Shown piece by piece: positions 32,147-41,650 of a stretch of DNA of 64,000 nt. The first letter of the stretch is position 1; every line of letters begins with the position of its first letter. Origin of the DNA: Dipteris shenzhenensis (lineage: Eukaryota; Polypodiophyta; Polypodiopsida; Gleicheniales). Below the pieces are notes generated by a model. That model did not search any database and had not been told where the DNA came from. It was given only the letters and a program-made list of their open reading frames with translations. The position numbers and the translations under genes are program-made. The DNA lies in assembly GCA_047967505.1 (NCBI GenBank), contig CM106538.1; one strand, written 5' to 3'.

Positions 32147-32965
32147 AGGACGGGCGTATGAGGAAGGAGAGCGTAAAATCCAATCCTCAAGCCGATGCTG
32201 AAGTTCCAAATGAGGTACCGGCAAGTACGGTTGGAGCATTGCTGAAATTTTATGCCATAAAGGACGATAATGAGCTCCCAAGCCATATTTGCGAGCAGCC
32301 ATAGAAAAAGATAGAATTGTGCCATCATCCTGAAGTACATCCGCCACAGATGAAATGCCTTTGAAGGAGAGAAAATAAGAACGTCGGGGTTCTTGTATGG
32401 CCAAAGGTGGGTGGAATACTTTAGGCCAAAAGAGATTCTCTACCCTTAAAGAGTTGCCCGAAAGAGAGTCCCTGCCTTGCCATTCCAAGTGGGATAGAAT
32501 GTGTTTCCAATCAAGAAGCAGAGAAGAGACAAAAGGGCATCCTCTGATCTTGCCGTGGATAGAACCAAATAAAAAATCCCACTGAGTAGGCTGCCAATTC
32601 CCAAAAGCAGATGTATGAAGATGTAATAAGAGAGAGCGGATCATGAAAGCCCAAGGCTGATCTCCTTGTATAAACTGCATCATCATTTTCCCTCTGTGAG
32701 CAAGTAAATGCATTTGAATATTGAGAATGTTCAGACCCCCGTGCATCTTTGGAGAACAGAGACGATGCATGGAGAGTAATCTGAGACTTTTCTTGCCATG
32801 TTTTGAACACCAGAAAATTTCCATGATAGCTGACATAAATGAAACCAGATCTGCCTTAGTGAACATAGTGAGAGGCAGATAAAATTGTATGTATGCTATC
32901 AAAATGGATTTTGTAATTCGCAGACGAACATGTAATGGCCAAGTTGCAAGCTTCCAATATTCAAG
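32147..32965 (-). pseudogene. LINE-3 fragment: ORF2 region after the RT palm
   Basis: The minus strand reads LATWPLHVRLRITKSILIAY, then ADLVSFMSAIMEIFWC, LCSPKMHGGLNILNIQMHLL and LWHKISAMLQPYLP. This is the connector region found between RT and zf-RVT/RNase H in plant L1 LINEs (W.C..G....L.SPK..GGL.I). It is 5'-truncated at about 32965. Its 3' continuation lies beyond gypsy-2 at 25837 and below, since gypsy-2 inserted into it. No RT active site remains. Confidence 0.8.
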
Positions 32966-32969
32966 TTAA

Positions 32970-33023
32970 AAGGAATACACACACACACAGATAGATAGAT
33001 AGATAGATATAGAGAGATACACA
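32970..33023. repeat. (CA)n/(GATA)n microsatellite and TSD copy
   Basis: acacacacac followed by (gata)5-type repeats. It ends atagagagatacacac (33008-33023), the left copy of the 16-bp direct repeat that flanks the ORF1-only element. Confidence 0.85.
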
Positions 33024-35133
33024 CTTTTTTTTTTTGGTGAAATCTTACATTTTTGTGTGGGAAACCCCAAAAAGAGGTAAAAACCCACCAATAAGTACAA
33101 AGGAAAAAATTACAAGTAAAGCCTCAGAGCAAAAGTCATGAGGCAGCCAAGTAAAACGTTACAAGATTCAAACTAGAGGAGGATCAAAGACAAAATCCTC
33201 CAGTTTCAGATAGTTGCTTTGTAAAAAATGATGCAGTAAAGAAACTGCACCATCAATAAAAACCACCTGTTTTTTACCCTTGTGATTCTTCTTAATATAA
33301 GCTGGGAGCCTGAATTTTTGAATCACAGGGTCAAAAACCTGTTGCAACGTAGGATGAAAAGACTCCAGAGAAAAAGAGACATCTGCACCCTGAGAAAGAG
33401 ACTCTAGCATAGTCATCACAGGCAAAGGAACTGGAGCAATGTCTGCACTCTCTGACGAAGGAGCTCCATCGGATAAAGCAGGGCTGATCATATCAGCTTC
33501 ACTTCGAGTATCAACCGGAGAAATAGCATGCACATCATCTTGTATAATGCCTTCATCAAGGGACACATCCATATCCTGAGCAGAAGGAGGCTGGTGATGC
33601 TCAATAGGAGATCCTGAACTTCCTTAGCAGCAGAAAGATTGGCCTGTGACTTATCTACCTTCTCCAGTAGTGCTTCGGAACAGTAAGAGAAGGCTTCTCC
33701 AGTGAAGCCATAGCATAAACCGGAGGAGAAGGAAGACTAATCTTGACAGTTGAGGAAGGAGGGGGAGGAGTGGTCCTGGAAGCAGAAGAGCAATCACGTG
33801 CAAAGTGACCAACCTGGTAGCACCGATAACATGATGTAGGAAAAGAGGCAAAATGCAGCCTGATTCGCATCGGATGAGCAAATCCCAAATCAAGATCCAG
33901 AGTAGAAGGCACGGGCTGCATCATATCCCATAGAACACAAAGTCGAACATCCCAAGTAGCCTGTAGGAACTCCTGTCTCGGAATATGCAAAGGCCTCCCC
34001 AAAAGCGCTGCAAGGGTAGGAAGATGTTGAAGAAGAGGCACAGGGAGCACTTTGAGGGTAATCCAAACCAGACGATACGTCAAAAGAGAAGAAGCCGGAT
34101 CAAAACGTGGATCCCAGGGTATCACATAAGCAAAGAAACCTACCCTAGGAACCCCAGCACGGCTAACAAGACTCTCCACCACCTCAACCGTAGGACACTG
34201 GGCGTAATAAAACCCTTTGTCCATAAAGACAAACGAAGAAATAATATTCGGGCCCACTGCAACTTCAGCCCATCGACAGAGTTGTGCTGCAGAAAGAATC
34301 CTACCCATAAAAAAGAGACAAACCCCAAACTGTTGAGCCTATCGAAAACTAGAGACCAAAAGGGTAGAATCCAAAGACCGAACAAGAGGTGAACCTGAGG
34401 GGGGAACTTCTACAACAAAAGCAGCACACAGCTGACGAAGAAGTTCCAACTGAAAGGGAGAAGAGGAACCATCCGCAATATCCAGTTTCGCTGACTTGAG
34501 CAAGCGCGAAGAAGCCAAACCACCATGCTTCCCCTGAGTGAAGACACGCGAAGGAGAAGATAGGGTAGAAGGAGGGGCTGAAACTTTGAAGACAAAGGAA
34601 CCATCACACGAAGCAGCAAGAGGCTGCTGCAAATCAGATACAAGCTACTGCGATCTGAAGCAAAAAAACGAGGCTGTATATAATGTTGCAGATCTACGAC
34701 GGAGGGTTGGAAAGGAAAAGATGGCTGCTGTACGGAAGACTGCAAAGCAAGAACAGTCGGCTGCTAAAGAGGTAAGGAAATGTGCACGGACGGAGAGGGC
34801 AAGGGTGCGGACAGAGATACGGCAGAGACTGAGACAGGGAAAGGCGGTTGTATAGAAGCACACGGAGGCTGGACCGTGGGCTGGACAATAGGATACGGTT
34901 TCTGTACAGATTTGTACGGGAGCTGTATGGAGGCACACAGGGAAGAGACCGAAGCCTACAAGATCCATACGATGGCAGAGGCTGAGGAGGGTATGGAAGG
35001 GGACGAGGGCCGTACAAGCATGTATGGGTAGGGTAAGGAGGTCAACAAGGGTACGGACGAGGGAGGAGGAGCAACAGAGCTCTCCGTCCCACCTACTCAC
35101 ACACACACTCTCTTGTGAACACTCACACAACTA
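33024..35133 (-). mobile_element. ORF1-only LINE derivative (half-LINE), copy A
   Basis: On the minus strand this element runs from about 35133 to a poly(A) tail (T run on plus from 33024). It is flanked by exact 16-bp direct repeats atagagagatacacac (33008-33023 and 35134-35149). It encodes a LINE ORF1 whose stop is only about 140 bp from the tail, with no endonuclease or RT. The 3' UTR carries aaaaagaggtaaaaacccac (plus strand). Copy B next door shares the same ORF1-to-tail junction. The structure recalls mammalian HAL1, a mobilised ORF1-only L1 derivative. Mobilisation in trans by a partner LINE is inference. Confidence 0.78.
33168..34632 (-). pseudogene. LINE ORF1: DUF4283-like domain and CCHC zinc knuckle
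   Basis: The minus-strand reading starts at about 34632 (SPFQLELLRQLCAAFVVEVP), passes a TAG near 34337, and continues MGRILSAAQLCRWAEVAVGP, FFAYVIPWDPRFDPASS, RLVWITLKVLPVPLLQHLP and LAALLGRPLHIPRQEFLQAT, then the knuckle CYRCYQVGHFARDC (about 33790-33835). This is the plant L1 ORF1 pattern (DUF4283 then zf-CCHC). After a one-base frame change near 33600 a C-terminal part (LPAYIKKNHKGKKQVVFIDG ... LEDFVFDPPLV) ends at 33168. The protein would bind element RNA as a chaperone. It has two lesions. Confidence 0.82.
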
Positions 35134-35149
35134 ATAGAGAGATACACAC

Positions 35150-35389
35150 TTTTTTTTTGGTGAAATCTTATGTTTCTATGTGGAAAACCCCAAAAGAGGT
35201 AAAAACCCACTAAGTACAAAGGAAAAATTTACAAGTAAAGCCTTAGAGAAAAAGTCATGAGACTGCCAAGTAAAAACAAACACAACATCCTCCAACTTCA
35301 GATTATTGCTTTGTAAAAACTGATGCAGTGTAGAAACCACACCAATAAAAACAAGCTATTTTTTGCCCTTGTGATTCTTCTTAATAGAC
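35150..35389 (-). mobile_element. ORF1-only LINE derivative, copy B (5'-truncated, 240 bp)
   Basis: Homologous to 33024-33300: the same poly(T) start on plus, ggtgaaatctta, aaaaacccac and gtgattcttcttaata. It diverges at many positions and lacks about 40 bp present in copy A. It covers the ORF1 C-terminal codons joined to the 3' tail and is cut at 35389 by a CA microsatellite. Confidence 0.85.
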
Positions 35390-35452
35390 ACACACACACA
35401 CACAACACACACACACACACACACAGATAGACAGATAGAGAGAGAGAGACAG

Positions 35453-35488
<36 letters not shown>

Positions 35489-35490
35489 GG
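35390..35490. repeat. Compound microsatellite (CA)n (GATA)n (AT)n (GA)n
   Basis: acacac runs, gatagacagatag, tatatatata and gagagaga follow each other. The composition resembles 32970-33007 on the other side, as if the LINE-derived copies landed within one microsatellite. Confidence 0.9.
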
Positions 35491-36049
35491 AGTAAACTAA
35501 AAAGGTACCTAAGCGTAGATGAGCTCCAAAAATCTGCACTCTATGCAATCTACAAAAGGTTTAGTTAAGAGCAACACTTCATTTTTAGATGTCTTGTGTA
35601 CGATGAGATTTGAGGCCAACACCACTGTCTTTTCAGAGATGGATTGGGACCCTCTCTAGCCTCTTGGTTCCTCCACATCAAAGACGATTAGTGATCTTCA
35701 TTCACGAGGTTCTATGACATAGAGACTACACGCTCAAGGCACATAGACGAGATCAGGAGGCCCAATTAACCTCCAGCCGAATCAGTTTCTGAGTGCATTC
35801 AGAAGATTCTAGAGCTGATTATTCTCCTCCTTTTACCATGCGTGGTAAAAGTCTACCTTCCAAATTCCTTTTAAGGAATACCTCACAGATACTACCATTT
35901 GGAATCTGATGTTGGACTGAGAAGTGTAGTCTGTGAATCATTGATTGGACTTTGGCAGCCTTTAAATAGCTTGTAAATAAATACTACTTTAAGTAGGGGA
36001 AGCCTCAAGTTGCCACATGGCATCCTATGTTGGCTAACCCATAAGCAGA
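35491..36049. other. Non-coding with a gypsy-3-type LTR fragment (plus)
   Basis: 35945-36035 (agcttgtaaataaatact, ctttaagtaggggaagcct, gttgccacatggcatcc) matches the plus-strand LTR at about 51620-51690, so it is a piece of that LTR family. The rest shows nothing recognisable. Confidence 0.6.
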
Positions 36050-38163
36050 GCCAACAGAGGGTACGCACAGGGGAAGACTGGTAGTAAAGCCCAGGAGCTC
36101 ACACAGTGTGATGTGGGGTGTGGAATCACAAACTTCTTAACTTATGTGCATAGATGTGCAAGCCAGTAAATAGACAATGCCCAGAGACAAATATAGAAGC
36201 ACCACTTTATATTTCCATCTGTCCAGAAACTAGGACAGGATACAATACCAAAAGGTCCTTCTACAAGCCTGGCACTTCTAGATCTCTGAGCCCGCGTGCT
36301 CCACCTCGAGCATATGTAGACTCGCTGTCTAGATCCCTTCCACCTTGCTGTCCAGAAGCCAGCCTAGGTGGGCAGCACCTTGAGCTCAGTCTGCAGCCCT
36401 ATGTCAGCCTCCTTCTCCTCCTGTATGTAGGTCCAAGGGTGGGCCTGTGGCTGCTGCTGTCTGCTCCACAACTGCTGCTTCAAGTGATGATCACAACACC
36501 TTGCTGCCCTAGAAGACAGCCAAGGTCCAGCCTCTAGGGAACTCAGTCTGCAGCACACCTTCCACTCTCCTTAACCCCCCGTGTGAGGCCCAAGGAAGTG
36601 TCTTCTGGCTGCTCCTTTCCTGCTGGATAGTTGAATGTTTGTATGAGGCATAATGGCCTCCTTTTATAGGCCCAAGGCCCTTCCCAAAGACTGACCAGTC
36701 TGGCCGACTTTTAGGGTCTGTTTGGGCCAACCCTGGTCTGTAGGAATATATGCTGTAGACAGCCCCTTTTAGGGCCCTCTTTTCTTGGGCCTTTGGCCCA
36801 CACTCCAAGGGCTTTAGCCCTCCTTCCAAGGCAGGGTCCCAGCCCCTTCTGTCTGCCTATATAAGGCTTGGTTGGCTGGCTCCAACCAGCCCAACTAGGA
36901 TGGCCGACCCTGCTGCTGGTACACCCACCTCTGCTGCACCCCTTTCTGGCACCCTGTACTGCCCATACGTGTGCGCCTTTGCTGCGCCACGTCGCCTCAG
37001 TCCACCCTCCTATGCGCCTCTGTAAGGGGCCTGTTCCAGCCCGTACGCACAGTCCTTGAGGCACCTCTGCCAGCCTGCTGTGCTGCCCACATGGCAGCCC
37101 ATGTGCTGCCCAGGTGGCAGCCTCTTTAGCCCTTTCCCTGTGAGGTGCTGTCCATGTGGCAGCCCCCTCTCCACCATGAGTCTTTTAAGTACATGCCCTA
37201 TTTGCTGCCATTTCTACATTACTAGGCTGCTGAACTAGACCTAAACTAGCTGGCTGTAGGCTAGACTAGTTACACTGGTTTCAAACCCCTTTCATGGGAT
37301 TTGAAGTCTGACAGCTTATGTAACCAAAGAAGATAGAGTGTTAGACATCACCCAACAGAGGGTACTCACAGCGGAAGACTTGCCCAGGAGCTCACACAAT
37401 GTGGTGTGGGGTGTGGAATCACAAACTTCTTAACTTATTGTGCATAGATGTGCAAGCCAGTAAATAGACAATGCTGAGAGACAAATATAGAAGCAACAGT
37501 TTATATTTCCGTCCGTCCACAAAGTAGGACAGGATACCATACCAAAAGGTTCTCCAACTAGATGTCAAGCACTTCTAGATCTCTGAGCCCGCGTGCTCTA
37601 CCTCAAGCAAATGTAGACTCTCTGTCTAGAGTGATCCTCTCCACCTTGCTGTCTGGAAACAAGCCTAGGTGGGCAGCCTCCTGTGAGCTCTAAGCCCGCG
37701 TGCTCTACCTCGAGCAAATGTAGACTCTCTGTCTAGAGTGATCCTCTCCACCTTGCTGTCTGGAAACAAGCCTAGATGGGCAGCCTCCTATGAGCTTGGT
37801 CTGCAGCACAAGGTACTTCTTTCTCCTCCTGAATGTAGGCCCAAAAGTAGCCCTGCTGCTGCTCCTTCTACTAGTGGATTGGCTGCTCCAGCTGATATGA
37901 ATAAGGGCCTGAAGGCCCTCCTTTTCTAGGCCCCCAAGGGGGCTGGCAAAAACCGACCAGCCTGCCCCATTCTGGCCGACCAGTCTGTGGCTGGTCCAGC
38001 CCTATAGGGCTCACAAACCGGGGCCTTTATGGCCCACTCTTCTAGGGCCTTGGCCCTCCAATCAAGGCAAGGGCCCAGCCCTATATAAAGGCAGGTCCCT
38101 GCCTCATAGCAGCTTCCTTTGCTGCTCCAACGGGGCCTGCCCGTACACCTGTTCTGAAGTTCA
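36050..38163 (-). repeat. Two related LTR-like repeats in direct orientation
   Basis: caacagagggta starts homologous stretches at about 36053 and 37351. Both carry gtggaatcacaaacttctta, gccagtaaatagacaatgc and agatctctgagcccgcgtgct, and both end in a region whose minus strand has a TATATAG box (about 36862 and 38083). They diverge at the far ends. Promoter-like composition and the flanking gypsy-3 LTR suggest nested or recombined LTRs in minus orientation, but TG...CA ends and TSDs could not be fixed. A tandem duplication of about 108 bp lies inside the second. Confidence 0.6.
37583..37800. repeat. Tandem duplication of about 108 bp
   Basis: agcccgcgtgctctacctc starts units at about 37586 and 37694. 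The units share gcaaatgtagactctctgtc, gatcctctccaccttgctgt and gggcagcctcct. Confidence 0.85.
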
Positions 38164-38368
38164 CTTTACTCAATTACAAAGCCATTTAAAACCCTACTAA
38201 GCTAAAAATAACCAAGTAAAATTCACTTTTGTTACAATCCTCCCTGCCCAAAAGAAAATTGGCCCTCAAATTTGCAAGAGGGGCTGTAACATAGAATACA
38301 ATCAAAGTATGGAGAGGAAACTCATATTTGGTCAGATTATATAAAGTAGTAAATGAACACTGCTACAG

Positions 38369-38726
38369 CTATCCAAAGTCCTCCAATAATGCATAAGTCC
38401 TCCAATAATGCATGCTGATCTGCAGCTCCAGATAACTAGAAATGATCAAGTCTGGTCCCAAATATCGGATGAGCAAGTAGGGGTACTGGCCTACTATGGA
38501 AGAGGGCTGGCACGAGGATTCATCATCTGGTAATCCCCTCCATTTGATGTGGTAGTCAATGTATGACTTACTTCTGAGGATGTGATCCCTAAATCCAATG
38601 ATCCTCTCAAGTATATATTGAATATGTCCCTCCTCATCCATGGGAGGCAGCTCTTCCATACCCCGGTCTGTTGGGCCCAAATATTTCTTCAAAAGAGATA
38701 CATGGAACACATTACAAATCCGGGAA
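38369..38726 (-). pseudogene. gypsy-3 integrase C-terminus with chromodomain
   Basis: From the copia-1 junction the minus strand reads SRICNVFHVSLLKKYLGPTD, the usual end of Ty3/gypsy integrase (HPVFHVSLLK-type). A chromodomain-like segment follows: HIQYILERIIGFRDHILRS, then YIDYHIKWRGLPDDESS. Joined across copia-1 it completes the integrase frame at 45823. The same region in the inverted relative lies at about 51100-51300. Confidence 0.85.
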
Positions 38727-38731
38727 GAAGA

Positions 38732-39486
38732 TGTTAAGACAGGCAATCTCCAAATGCAGAGGCCAGGGCCAAACAAATGGCCAGAAAGGCCAAAACTGGC
38801 AAATCTCCAAACACAGGAACCAGGGCCAAACAAATGGCCAAAAAGGCCATAACTGACCAACCAGATCTGGCCGACCAGAACTCGCCGACCTGACCGACCA
38901 GAACTGGCCGACCAGATGGGTCAGGCCTATAAAGGGCAGTAGCCCCCTGGCTACTTACTCACCTCTTGTTGGAACAGGCTGCTGCACACCTGCGCTCCAG
39001 CATTTCTGCCGCCTCTGCCTCCTCTGCCTCCACTCCTACATCCTCTCCAGCATCCTCTGCCTCCACTCCTGCTTCCGCTCCAGCATAGAGGCCTCCTCTG
39101 CCTCAGCTCCAGCATCTCTGCCTCCTCTGCTTCAGCTCCAGCATCTCTGCCTCCCCTGTCTCCGCTTCATCATCCTCTCCTGCTGCTGCTCCAGATCAGC
39201 ATCGACTTATTTTTCTACTGCTGTATTATTTCCTCCAGATCTGCAGCAAACCTTTGCTCTTCTGGCAATAGGTTGCTGACCCAGATCTGGTTCAGTTCCA
39301 GCTAGTGGAGCTAGTGCAGAGCCCACTTCAATTGGCTGTTCTGGAGGACTGCTGTTTGCTCCCTCCACAGTTTCTTTCTCAGATATCTCTTATCTTGTAT
39401 TGAGTTCCTTTGGTGATATATATTTCTTCTTCAGCTATCATTAGTCTTCAGTGTTGTTTTATTTGTCTCCAAGTACTTTCTTTATA
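38732..39486 (+). repeat. copia-1 5' LTR (755 bp)
   Basis: Contains short repeats of ggccgaccagaact type, a TATA-like TATAAAG at 38928-38934 and a long cct/ctgc-rich stretch (39000-39180) built from ctccagcatctctgcctcctc-type units. Confidence 0.93.
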
Positions 39487-39498
39487 TGGTATCAGAGC
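39487..39498 (+). other. copia-1 primer-binding site
   Basis: TGGTATCAGAGC directly after the LTR, complementary to initiator methionine tRNA. Confidence 0.95.
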
Positions 39499-39563
39499 AA
39501 GGTGTGCCTATCGACACCTGAGCCTTGACCTGGAAAGCTTGGAAGATAGATCATCAACTGAAG

Positions 39564-41650
39564 ATGTCTTCTCCTTCTTCCCCGAAGCGATCTCAGCCTG
39601 AATCGACCTCTATTCAACCACCACCCTCGTCATATGTCGAGAGAGAGTCTGCAACGATCGAAGGTGATGAATACCTCTCCAAACTCTTTAAAGAATTTGC
39701 TGAATTTCAGAAATGGAAGGAACTTGAAGCAGGTACCCGCACACCCCGTGCTTCTTCTTCTCCACGTTTTTCTCCGATACGTCAACAAGGACCTCTATTC
39801 AACTCGAAAGAAGCAGAGCAACATTTCAAGTTCGGTGCCGACGAAGAACAAGTATACCCTCACGAAAGAGGACAGGCCGGCATGAGGACAATGGATTATT
39901 CGACAATGCCTATCCCACAAGAATCAGTGCAAGGTATGTTGCCCTATTCCCTTGGTGCAACTCCGTCTGTTATGCAAGGCATAGGAACGAGTAATCACGA
40001 GGAAACAAATCCATGCATGCATGTGAACACTCGTAGACGAGAAAGGAGAAATGCGTCAGACAATGAGTTTGCTTTCGGTTCTCATTCTTCCTTCCCTCCC
40101 ATCCCTCTCATATCTTCCGCTGCCATCTTTCCTCCAGTGGCTTCTCATCCTCCGTCTTCTCCCATGTCACTGGGCTCCTATAGTTTATTTCCCTCTATCT
40201 CTCCCGCTACCCCTTTTTTCCCTCTCATGTCGTATCCTGCCTCTCATATTTATCCCTCCCCCTCAGGGCCTTCTCCAAATCCTTTTGTTCCTCCGGTGGT
40301 GCTGCCTCTCCTTCTCACTCCGCTCCTATTCTAAGTCCTCTCACGCATCCACCGGTTGCTTCTCCCTATCATTCCCTTTCTTCCTCTCACCCTGTCTGTG
40401 CAACAGCCAAACATGCTTTTACTGATATGACTCGTTTTAACGGGTCTAATTATACCACTTGGTCAAATCTCATGCGCCATGTGCTTGATTCTCAAGACCT
40501 ATGGGAACTCGTTCAAGGTACTGAACCGCAACTTGATCCTCATGCTTATCCTTATCAGGTAGTTCGCTCGTGGCGACATCGTAATGCCACTGCCATTGTT
40601 GAAATCATGCAAGGTCTTTTGCCTGAATTTCCCTCTCAATTACAGCACTTTGACCTTGCCTCTGAGCGATGGGCACATCTCACTGACCGCTATGCGTTCC
40701 GAGATCGTACTCGTCGCATCAATCTTGACCACGATCTCCAGCAATTCCAGATCACTGCTGACGATGATCTTAAGGTCAAACTGGCAGACTACCGGCGGTT
40801 AATTGCTGAATTTGCCACAACTCGTCCTCCCAAATCCAAGGATGACCAAGTTACTTTCTTTTTGAACAAACTCCCGCCCAAGTATTTTAGTTTTATGCAG
40901 CAAATCATTTCTCAATCCTCCCTTCCTACTTTTTATGAGTTTGAATGTCAACTCTTGCGTTATGCTCGTCTCTACTCTCATGTCCACCAAAAACATAGTG
41001 TTCCTGCTTCAGAGGAGGCTCTTCTCTCCGGGATTCAAAAAGATCAACTCAGCTCCGGGAAGCCCTCTCCCACTCCTGACTCCAATAACTCCTCTGATAT
41101 TAAACCCGCCCGGCACAACCTTCCCAAAAAGAACCGGTTTTGTCAGCATTGCCAGAAAGTTGGGCATGTTGATGACGAATGTCGCTCCAAAGCCAAAGGC
41201 ATTCTCCCACAGCCCCCCACCACGACTCCTCTGCCACCTCGTTGGCACCCTAGGAGTAGTCCTCCTCCACCTAACGCTGGCCCTTGGAGACCACAGGGCC
41301 ATGTCACTAATCACTTCACCCCATCCCCTCCCTTCATCACTCCCGAAAGCTTGTCTAACTGGTCCACTGGAGATTCTCTAGACTTCAATTCTCAAGCCTT
41401 CATCCATATCACTGAGCTTGACTCCTCTCCATCCATATCTGGATCAGCTTTTCATACTCTTCCATGTGGCCCTAAAGCCCCTTGGATTGTGGATAGTGGA
41501 GCCACTCATCATATGACCCCTCATCGTGATCTCTTCATTTCTCGCCAACTGGCAACAGGGGGAGTGGCGTTGGTTCAATCACATTTGATACCGACAAAGG
41601 CCCCAATCTTGCTCAGTTGGATCAAGTGTTTTATGTCCCCCAATTAGGGG
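39564..41650 (+). pseudogene. copia-1 gag, zinc knuckle and protease
   Basis: ATG 39564 opens a Ser/Pro-rich N-terminal region of about 250 residues (FKEFAEFQKWKELEAG, later runs of Pro and Ser). A one-base frame change near 40290-40330 separates it from the Gag core: AKHAFTDMTRFNGSNYTTWS, LWELVQGTEPQL, WAHLTDRYAF, LADYRRLIAEF. A CCHC knuckle CQHCQKVGHVDDEC follows (about 41141-41182). The copia protease motif is WIVDSGATHHMT (about 41484-41519). A second frame change near 41560 moves the reading to the integrase frame. The long Pro/Ser N-terminus before the usual copia Gag start is unusual and parallels the upstream ORF of gypsy-1. Confidence 0.88.

Noticed and set aside
34645-35130. Cys/Ser/Leu-rich 161-codon minus-strand ORF
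   Set aside because: It lies in the 5' UTR of the ORF1-only LINE derivative, is low-complexity and overlaps another open frame. No domain.
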